Part shown: piece after piece, positions 55,145-64,000 of the stretch
How the letters are laid out: the number at the start of each line of letters is the position of its first letter
How positions within the stretch are numbered: position 1 is the stretch's first letter
Origin: Saussurea involucrata
Taxonomy: Eukaryota; Streptophyta; Magnoliopsida; Asterales; Asteraceae
Direction: 5' to 3'
Assembly: GCA_033807775.1 (NCBI GenBank)
Contig: CM066321.1
Span: 234,662,350 to 234,726,349 of the forward strand
Length of the DNA stretch: 64,000 nt
Translations under genes and position numbers: made by a program
The notes under the pieces: generated by a model
Database searches by the model: none
The model's input: only the letters and a program-made list of their open reading frames with translations
What the model was told of the DNA's origin: nothing

Positions 55145-58100
55145 ATCCTCCCAACCTTAGGATGATTTCGTCCTCGAAATCCAGTTCTCACGTAACTAAT
55201 GGCCACCGCGTCCAACACATTCCAAGTTCCTTCGGTTTCAACCAGGTTCAAATTTATTTCCCCACCAAATTGCCCACAACGGCTTCTTGGTGTTACTCAC
55301 AACAAATCCATGCTTAGGCATAAATCACTTACATCCAATTGAAGACCTAATTTACTAGAGTGGCTTCCGACCACCAAACTTAAGTTGCCTCCCAACCTTA
55401 AGTGATCCATACTTTCCCAACGACAGATTCGAACTCCCCAATCATTCCACATCCACATGTTCTTTAACTTTCCTTTCCAAATCAGTCCAAGGTTTAATCA
55501 CTATCGAGATCAATCAAAACCTCTGAATCCCAAATGTTCCCACTACTGAACTAGCATTTACTCTTAACGATTTCCATTAAACTCTAACACCGACGGTCAT
55601 CACTGACCCATCAATTACACAACTCTAAGGATACTTCCAATTACCAATTATCCAACCGACAGATTCTCCTACCACGCAAGGAAGGTTATCCCACCAAATT
55701 CACTTATCACAATTGAACATCTTAAGATCACTACAACCATTACCATCATTCCTTTAAAATCGGGATACAATCCTCCGATTACACTCACGGTGTTTGGCCT
55801 CAAGCCCAAAAGTTGACACCTAGTCATACCACCAAGTTTGAATCACAACCGACTCTACACACGAGTTTCATTCGTCGAGCGTTCTTACAAAACCAAGGTC
55901 ATCACTATGGTGTCCACAAGGTCCTACACGTCCCTTTATGTGAAAATTGGCCAAGACCCAAAACAAGGTTGCCAACAAGACGATTATCACCAACACTAAC
56001 GGGAAATCCCACGAGTCTACCCTTCCAGCTACAAAATGCGTCGACTCTACAAACGGCACTACTCGACCTACGGTACCAACACGCATTAAATTACCCGACT
56101 TTCCACTGTCGAAGTTCCCCACGCACTTACTTTTAACCGGGGTCACTTATCATTTCCAAGGTTCCTATGAGTTCAAGGTTTCTCAAGTGAAATATTTAAC
56201 AAGTATGTCAATCGAAAACATTTATGGAAACTTTCAACATAAAGGTTTTCACATCAATTTAATTGTACGCATAAAATCCATTACTATCAATTCGGTAGTC
56301 GTGCAAAAATGGACATACTCGTCCCACATACGAAAATCATATTCAAAACCATTTCACCGAAATTATATCGTTCACAAAGCGCAAAAGCACAACAAACAAC
56401 TTCTCTGAAAGAAACCGATACGGTTCTAACATGGATTGATCTATGTCATGCACGTAAGGAAATTTCCCTCTTTAAATAAGGTGCCACCAAAATGGTTTGT
56501 ACGTACTTCAAAAGGAGTTTAAACGACAACCGACTCCAAAATTCCTTTTTAACCATGAAAGGACAGTGAATCAAGATTCCCCAGTAAAATTCGCACACGT
56601 CAATTTATCTCACAAAGACGGTGAAACAGTTTCATAATGTACTTTGGTTAAAACTTAAAACGAATTATGCCAGTTTCAAGTCTAAAACAAAAATCACTAC
56701 GTGTTCGTCATTCGAAGATATTGACTAAAATGTCAAGAAGAAATCTCATATTGGAGTGTGCACGCAACTTGTAACACTCTCTTAGTAGGTTTTCTTGAAA
56801 ATAAATTACATGTACCGAATCATTCGTAACAAAGTTTTCAAAAGCGAAATCCTTTAAATCAACATTCAAAATCTTCTCAATCTAGTCATATAATGACATA
56901 AGAATGAATCACTTTTGACAATACCCACACATTAAGATGTTTTCCCAAAACTTAGGAGAAATTAGGCATTTGTAATTGGTTGGCACCGAAAATGGTTTAA
57001 ATCGACTTCAATTTTGAATTGTACAAACAGTGCGTATTAATGTTCCAAAAATTTAAGCCATTTCACACACCCTAGGTTAGGACAATTAATTTTCCAAAAT
57101 TCCCATCACGGAGCATTTACTCAAAAAATTACACTTTGTAAATTAAAACGTCGAAATGACAATGTTTCAAATTTACTCGCTAGGATACTCAAAATATCCA
57201 TTTTCTCCAAAACTAAAAGGCTTACCATTTTCCAAAATATCCATTAAGCCCAAAAATTGACCAAAGATTAACGACTCACACGTTCGTGCTTTCAAAATGT
57301 TCTGTAGTGTAAATCATGCATTACCAACACAACATTAAAACATAACTTGGTCCAACGACCCTTACTTATGTAATGAATTCGTAAAACATTTTTCTTCACG
57401 ATACATTTATCAAAGCCTTCGAGGGTTAGTGACTACCAAATTATGCACACCCTTAGATCAATACCATGTTTTTGGCGAGAAAGGGCAATAAAACAGTCAA
57501 CTAGCCGGAAGCACATAAAGCAAATTGTTAAGAAATACAACCTGCATATTCTGTCATGCATTACTCATGCCACGTATAAATCAATTTGTACAATTAGATA
57601 AATTGCAACAAAACGTGCTAACACAAATCTTTGAAAGAGAACTCACGCGACCCCAAAGTTCCAAAAACGTTATGTTTGGTCGCCTTATGACATAAATAGC
57701 ACTTCTCAATAAAACCCGAACGAGACAAAATGCTCATTATAATCCAAAATTTAACACACGCAATAACGAAAGTATGCATCTTACAAAATGGCACTCACAC
57801 GATACTCACGTCGTAAAACGAAACCCCGTAAAACTCCACGGGCTCAATTGCCTCAACTCAACCAAATGGTGCCAAGCCTTTCGCTTCCAACAACCAAATT
57901 GCACAACGCAAAACCATGGCCAAAGTGCCAAAACTCCCAAAATTCCATTTTGTTGTAATACGATTTAAACAACACTTTCGATAAAACTTCCATTAAATAA
58001 ATTTCCCAATAAAACTCAACATAGACATAATGGAAGATAACTTTTCGTCCAAACTTTAACATATGTGGAGGATATCCAATGTTAAAGTCATAAGCCGTAG

Positions 58101-58946
58101 TTACTTGCCCAACAACTTAAACATCATGAAAATATGGATATCACTGTATCCGAAAGTAACGTTGGTCAACGACAAAACAAAGCAAGTCCTGGCAGAGTTT
58201 GTAACTCCTCGCAATAAAACAACTTTCATGCACGTTCAAAACCATGATTTAAAATCTTGTGTGTGTGTGTGTTAACCATTTTTCCGAGATTTTGTAACTC
58301 AATCCACAAGAGGATTCGAAACACAAGAAATAACTGTGACAATTTATTTCAAAATAAGTTATGTGCATGAATTTAGTCGGCACTCAACATCTCAAGCCAT
58401 GTTCCTCCAAATCTCTCCGGTCACACTACCGTCATCCGGATGTCCAAACCTCTTTAAGGTAAAGTTGGGAATTACATCGATTAACCTTACGATTCTTCCT
58501 CGAATCAAAGTCGTTTCAATAAGTCCATGGTTCTATTCCAACCATCAAATTTTGACCCGAAAAGGTCCACTTAAAGCAATTATCATGCTTATTGTCACCC
58601 TAAGTGACTAATACTAAAATCGTCAATCTTTTCCAATAACTATTCGCTTAGAAACTTCTTTACTAACCCCAACGGTCATCACATTAAAGTATTTCAAGTA
58701 AGCACATGTAACAAGTAGGTTCACCATAACACTGGCCATGTGTAATTATGAACGTACCGTACATGCTTATCCTTGCTACCCTCAACGTGATTCTCGTTTT
58801 TAGCGACTCCATCAACCTCAAAACATCCTATCTTAATGTGCCTAATAGTGCAATTTCACTTTCTCTCACTTAAAAGATCGCTAGTTTGAGTCTAGGTATT
58901 CAAAATCAACACCTAATTCTCTCAAACTTATGCTCTGATACCAACT
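55145..58946 (-). other. Array internal region 2, non-coding
   Basis: This 3802-bp near-identical copy of 48980-52780 differs by scattered substitutions and 1-2 bp indels, for example in a GT run at 58260 and AAATTATATCG near 56361. Confidence 0.85.
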
Positions 58947-60772
58947 TGTGACACCCTCAAATTTTGCAAAGAGCAACTAAATAAAATTCTCCATAATACA
59001 TCCAATTGAATAGAATTTCTCCTTATAATACAATACGGAATTTACCTCAAATTAAAACCTACGATTTACTCTCAATCAATTATCACACAAGCCTTGTTAC
59101 AAAGGCTAAGTTCACACCGGGTGTTACTTAACACGAGTATAAACTGCTATACCCAAATAAATGCGGAAGATTAACTTAATCAAAATCATCTCTCGTGCAC
59201 TCTACTTGCACTCGCCACTTCACATTGTAGCTAAAGCTACTCCCAACCTGAGCATGTTGCACATGCCGACAATTAAAAAGGGTTAGGCTAACGCCTAGTG
59301 AGTTCAAGCATTTTATCATGACTATAAAAATTCATAAATCGAGAGGAGTGTAGTTTTTTAGTCATGATTTCAAAAGAGTTTACTTTAAATGAAATTCGCC
59401 CATTTTCCAACTCACAGAATTCCCATGCTGAAATATTTAATATAACATGATTTCCCAAAATAGACTCCTTTCCAAAATCAACGTGAAAGGTGAAATAACA
59501 TTTAATAACCAAAGCGATTAAATTCATAAATATTCGCCATTATTCCAAAACATCCCAAAACATGGATGAAACATAATTCACAACTCATATAACGTGGAAA
59601 AGCAATTCTTATAAATATGACACGTCACCGAAAACATGGATAAACACAAATACCCAAAATAACACCTTTCGGTGACGGGGGAGGCCCGTATACAATGCAC
59701 GTGACGGAACACACAAGTGGGTCACCTACTTTGCAATAAAAACACCCACGTGGATTACTCTCGTAAACTGAGCTCAATCACTCCAGATCTATTGCCCGCG
59801 AGACTAGGGAGCCCCCAACTTCAACCACTCCAGGTATATACTTTGGGTTACTCCAAATCCACCACAGCACGTTAGGGATTACACCTTACTGCCCATGAGA
59901 CGACGCCCGACCATCTAGGTCCACGCCTTACTTATCATGGATCCCGATGCCTATCCCGTGCTAAGCACATATATGGAATTACACCTTACTGCCCATGAGA
60001 CGACGCCCCGACCATCTAGGTCCACGCCTTACTTATCATGGAACCCGATGCCTATTCCGTGCTACAAAAGAAACTAACGTCTCGTAAACTAAGCTCAATC
60101 AATCCCGATCTAAATCTATATTTTCCCCAAACGTAAGCTCCTTTGATGCAACCTGAATCCTTAGGCCAAATCTTCCAAAAACCTAGATCCACAAGTTTCC
60201 AACCATAAATAATCATTCCCAAACACTTATATACACTTCCCCCCATCATAAATCATCCAAAACCACCAAAAATACCAAAACCCTAACTTCTTAGATGAAG
60301 AAAAGTGAGAAGCTTACCTCAACCACCACCAAATACTCTTGGATCATTCATCATACTTCAAAACTCTTTCTAGATCCTTGAAGATCTCTCAAAAACGAAA
60401 TCGTAGCAACTTGAATCATCAAAATCGGAGTTGGGATGAAAAAGTTATGAAGGTTTGAAGTTTGAGCTGAAAATTCGCGACTTAATACGGACTCAGTGCG
60501 TTACGCGGCTTGGGCCGCGGCCTAAGGTCGCGCACCAAACCGCGCGGTTCCGCGGCCCCATTTTAGGTCGGATACCGTTTCGGCCGTAACTTCTTCGTTA
60601 TAGCTCCGTTTTCGCTCCGAAAAGAACCGTTGGACTCTTATTCGAAATCCTCATCCAACAAGACCATAAAATCTAAGATTTAACCCAAAATCCTATTTTT
60701 CATATTTTTCATAAAAGATCGGTTCCACACTGATTTCGAAATTGTACTTATCCGAAAATTACGGGTGTTACA
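58947..60772 (-). repeat. Array LTR3 (outer right), with deletion
   Basis: The 1826-bp LTR lacks about 690 bp present in LTR1 and LTR2 (junction at CCCGATCT/AAATCTATATT near 60108). It keeps about 125 bp (near 60242-60390) that LTR1 and LTR2 lack. The latter resembles 44670-44730 in the degraded solo LTR (GAGAAGCTTACC, AAATACTCTTGGAT), so it is likely ancestral. Confidence 0.9.
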
Positions 60773-60777
60773 CTTAC

Positions 60778-60990
60778 CTTCCCATAGAAATCAGGAATTA
60801 CAATTACTTTATGCCTATTCCCAGATTTCTCTACTCACAACACAAAATGGGAATTACAATTTACTTTATGCTTATTCCTCATTTCTCATCACCTTACGAA
60901 ATAGGAATTACAAGTTACTTTATGCCTATTCCTCATTTCAGGTCAACGGGAATTACAAGTTACTTTATGCCTATTCCACGTTACAAATAC
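60778..60990. repeat. Tandem repeat in the split solo LTR
   Basis: About five units of roughly 50 bp around GGAATTACAA, TTACTTTATGCCTATTCC and CATTTC occur. One further unit (GAAATTACAATTTACTTTATG) lies left of the array at 46592, so the array inserted inside this repeat. Confidence 0.75.
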
Positions 60991-61199
60991 TACCAGTGCC
61001 TATGGATCCATTACACTTACTAGCGTATATGTATAATAACATATCACGCCACATCTCGTAACACATTCTCAATTCTAAGAATACTAGATAACCTATCGTA
61101 TCTTTATCCTCAAATGTCCCCCCTTCGACGACTTAGCACGGGGGTTTCGCTAGATTTTTTGTTAGAAATGCTTAACCAGATAATGCATCCGGAAACTAT

Positions 61200-61400
61200 A
61201 TCCGGAAAAGTATTCCGAACTCAAAGTCCGGAACTATCCGGAACCGGGACCCAATTGAAACCGGATCCCAACTAAATTCCGGATCACAACCAAATTCCAG
61301 ATCCAACCCAACTCCGGATCCAATCCAATTTCGGATCCAATCCAATTCTGGATCTAATCCAATTCCGGATCCAATCTAATTCCGGATCCAACCCAATTCC
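61200..61400. repeat. Tandem repeat TCCGGATCCAACCCAAT
   Basis: About ten units of 17-19 bp (AATTCCGGATCCAATCC with variants) lie in the right part of the split solo LTR. Each unit contains the palindrome TCCGGA. Confidence 0.85.
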
Positions 61401-62022
61401 GGAACTAGACACTGGGACTTCGGTACTGGGAATTCGATCTGCACGTCAAATTTTCTCTAAAAACTCATCTAAGTTCAAATTCTTGGTCGATTGAATTTCA
61501 ATACATGTTTATTCAATAATTTAGACAGTTTGCTACCAATCATCTCATTCAATTTCAAATAAAAGCATTTGGTAAGAGATGAACTCACCTGAAGAGTTTC
61601 AAATGAAGATTCTGTGTGAATTCAATTCAAGTCCTTCCTTCAATCGATTTCAATAGTCAAATCAAGACCAAGTTCCTTACAATTACTCAATCTTAAGCAA
61701 TTAAAATTGAAGGAGAGTTGAATTTCCTTACCGAAAACGAGAGTTGGAATTTGGGTTTCTTCCTGTGCTATCAACCGACTTCACTTCGTGAGAATTGAGA
61801 TAACCTCAATTCTTAGTCGATCTCCAACTTTTTATACCCCAAATCCACTATTTACAATTTCTACCCCAAAGTTTACATTTCACAAATTGCCTCAACTTTG
61901 GTCAAATACTTCTTTATCCCTTCTCGACATTCCGCTTAAAATAATTACCTTCTATTATTTTAAACATTCTTCCCAAAAATAAAAGTACATTAACCTTGGA
62001 AAATTCGAGGTGTTACAACAAG

Positions 62023-63900
62023 TTATCTTCCCGATCTGCATTATGTCTTTTTTTGGGGCATGGGGTCGGTCAAAAGGGTTATCGTTGTTTTGATCTGGTA
62101 ATTCAAAACTCTATGTCTCGTGTCATTCATCTGTTTGGAGCATATTCCTTTCTTTTCTATTCCTGCCCAGTCCCACGACATGTCACATTCTAATCTTTTG
62201 TCTATTGATCCTTTTAGTATTGATATTGACTCCATCTGATACCCCAATATATAAGACATCTACAACATCAGATACTTCTGTTTCTAAGATATCCATGATA
62301 TCCTATCCTCCTCCTGCACCTACGACTACTCCCTCACCTGCTGAGGTTGTGACCGTCCCTCTTTCACGGCAGTCCACTCGCTATCTACCAAACTTCCTGA
62401 GTTCACTTACTCCTGTTATTCAACTTCATTTTCTTATTTTATTGCTAATATACATCATTTTTCTGAACCTAAGTTCTATAGATACCATGTTTTTTTATCC
62501 CTTTTGGTAGGATGCTATGGCTGAGGAACTGACTGCTCTTCACCACACTCATACGTGAGATTTAGTTCCAACGCCTCCCGAAAAGCATACCATTGGTTGT
62601 CGTTGGGTCTACAAGATTAAAACAAATCTGATAGGTCTATTGGGCAGTATATGGCCAGACTTGTTGTTAAAGGATACTCACAATATGGTATGGATTTATG
62701 AGGATACATTTGCTTTGGTTGAAAAAAATGACGATTGTTCGCACTTTGATCGTCGTTGTTTTTGTTCGTCAACGAAAAATATCTCAGATGGATGTCAAAA
62801 TTGCATTTCTAAATGGTGAACTTCATGAGGAGTTCTACATGACACCTCCTCCGGGCATTGCTCATTTGGTGGGTGAAGTTTGTCGGCTTCGTAAAGCCTT
62901 TCATGGTCTTAAACAAGTCCTCCATGCTTGGTTTGAGAAGTTCTCCACCGGTGATTACTTCTCTTGGTTTTCTTCCAAGTTATCACGATTCAGCATTGTT
63001 TGTTAAAAACACGAGTGTAGGTCGAATACTCTAATCATTTTATGTTAACGACATGATTATTACTGGTGATGATATTGATGGCATTGATTCCCTAAAATGT
63101 GATTTGGCTCATCGTTTTGCTATGAAAGACTTGGGAATGTCGCGTTACTTTTTGGGCATTGAGGTTGCTTACTCTGACAAGGGTTATGTTTTATCTCAGT
63201 CAAATTATACATCTGATCTGCTTGAACGTGCAAGACTCTTTGATAATAGAACTGTTGGTACTCCCATATGCTCGTTATTCTCCGACTAATGGTATGCCTC
63301 TTTATATTGTGGGCAGTTTGGTTTATCTCACAATTACTTGGTCATACATTACATATGCAGTTCATGTGGTTTGTTTGTTTGTCACTGCCCCTAATACTGT
63401 TCACCGGGGAGCAATTCTTTGCATTTTGAGATTTTTACGAGGTACTCAGTTTCATAGTCTCATGTTTCCCTCCACGTCCTGTCTAAAGCTGCGTGCTTAC
63501 AATGATGCTGACTAGGATGGCGATCCTAATGATCGCAAATCTACTACTGGTTTCTGTATTTTTCTTGGCGACTCTCTCATCTCGTTGAAGAGTAAGAAAC
63601 AAGATGTTGTTTCTCGTTCCTCTACAAAGCTGAGTATCGTGTTGTGGTTGTGACTACTTGTGAGCTTATTTGGTTACGTTGGTTACTTGTAGATATGGGT
63701 GTTGATATTTCTCAGTCCACTCCCTTACATTGTGACAACAAAAGTGCAATGTAGATTGCTCATAATTCTATTTCTCACGAGCGGACGAAGCATATTGAGA
63801 TTGATTGTCATTTCACTCGCCATCCTCTTCAACTCAGGACAATTTCTTTGCCTTTTGTTCCTTCCACCTTGCATGATGTTGCGTCATATGAACCATAACC
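62023..63900 (+). pseudogene. RT and RNase H of the old Copia element
   Basis: The frame resumes with SSRSALCLFLGHGVGQKGY. RT is recognisable by IGCRWVYKIKTN, QMDVKIAFLNGELHEEFY, AFHGLKQVLHAWFEKF, and YVND at 63041-63052 where a catalytic YVDD is expected (first Asp to Asn). GDDIDGIDSLK, FLGIEVAYS and LSQSNYTSDLLERARL follow. RNase H remains as NDRKSTTGFCIFLGD and SKKQDVV in broken frames up to about 63900. TGA at 62559-62561 stands at a usual Trp (WDLVP). Several frameshifts are present. It is inactive. Confidence 0.85.
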
Positions 63901-64000
63901 ATAATGCATGATACTTCGGTTTTTGGGTTGGACTCAAATGACAAAACTACTTTCGTCTCATGTGTCACTTGGGTTAAAGAATAATAGTTGGTTAGTTTTT
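63901..64000 (+). other. End of window, 3' side of the old Copia element
   Basis: This is non-coding sequence after RNase H. Neither a purine tract nor a 3' LTR start is reached, so the element continues beyond the window. Confidence 0.5.

Larger units (their letters stand above)
46624..60772 (-). mobile_element. Tandem LTR array: LTR-internal-LTR-internal-LTR
   Basis: Three LTRs (46624-48979, 52781-55144, 58947-60772) alternate with two 3.8-kb internal regions. One 5-bp TSD, CTTAC (46619-46623, 60773-60777), flanks the whole. PBS complements GCTCTGATACCA at 52766-52777 and 58932-58943 and purine-tract complements TCCTCCCAACCTT after 48980 and 55145 fix the minus orientation. Internal regions carry no recognisable gag or pol, so it resembles a LARD-type non-autonomous element. 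The period is about 6.16 kb. Confidence 0.92.
46024..62017. mobile_element. Solo LTR split by the LTR array
   Basis: Outer ends TGTAACACCC (46024) and GAGGTGTTACA (62017) are flanked by TSD ACAAG (46019-46023, 62018-62022). Without the array it spans 46024-46623 plus 60778-62017, about 1.84 kb, with no PBS or protein domain, so it is a solo LTR. It splits the Copia frame exactly: the coding similarity before 46018 resumes at 62023. Confidence 0.85.
40671..64000 (+). mobile_element. Old Copia element, nested and cut by the window edge
   Basis: From left to right: a short LTR-like segment (40671-40779, TATA box TATAAATA at 40696-40703), PBS 40780-40791, a leader, gag from 41349, protease and pre-integrase (45365-46018), then, after nested inserts, RT and RNase H (62023-63900). 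No 3' LTR is reached. The integrase core is deleted near 45915. Many stops and frameshifts are present. The real 5' LTR could be longer than the 109 bp proposed. Confidence 0.8.

Overview
The window is a block of plant (eudicot) repeat-rich intergenic DNA made almost entirely of nested transposable elements. The plant call rests on Copia and Sirevirus-type gag/pol proteins, initiator-Met tRNA primer sites (TGGTATCAGAGC), Mutator-like elements with 9-bp target duplications, a DUF1985/Ulp1 gene of the kind carried by plant Mutator-like elements, and AT-rich DNA with AAACCCTAA-type boxes. The style of the Copia elements suggests Asteraceae, but that is an impression and not proven. I see no convincing host gene, rRNA, tRNA gene or CRISPR.

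Layout. 1-2717: non-coding, with a MITE copy and a possible CACTA end. 2718-10749: Copia-type LTR element 1, TSD TCATC, with almost identical LTRs. It has an open gag and a long extra ORF (aORF), but pol is missing apart from a protease stub; a tandem repeat sits where pol should be. 10755-14938: non-coding DNA, a 1.07-kb long-TIR Mutator-like element (TSD TTTATTCTA) and a 5'-truncated LINE. 14948-35631: a Mutator-like element (TSD TAATTTAAA) carrying a minus-strand DUF1985-Ulp1 protease gene and a coiled-coil ORF. Its first intron is occupied by a 13.9-kb Sirevirus-like element 2 (21194-35098, TSD ATATA), whose pol is itself split by a solo LTR (25508-27145, TSD ATGCA). 35641-40640: fold-back and Tourist/Harbinger-like MITEs.

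40671-64000: an old, degraded Copia element running off the right edge. It is split by a degraded solo LTR (about 42373-45364) that contains a TRIM (42402-42760), and by another solo LTR (46024-62017, TSD ACAAG). That LTR is in turn split by a minus-strand array LTR-internal-LTR-internal-LTR (46624-60772, TSD CTTAC), whose internal regions have no recognisable coding.

How the parts relate. Elements 1 and 2 share a related aORF placed 3' of the pol position, and in both a TATA box and pyrimidine-rich leader sit 120-140 bp upstream of its ATG. Each element is also peppered, in coding and non-coding DNA alike, with its own short motif: TTAATACTGCT/TACTGCTAG in element 1 and CACCGAT/ATCGGTG in element 2. 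The best leads for something new are this aORF module with its dispersed motif, the recently inserted pol-less element 1, the LTR array whose middle LTR is visibly chimeric, and a TRIM whose LTR and internal region together form a perfect A-box/B-box pair.
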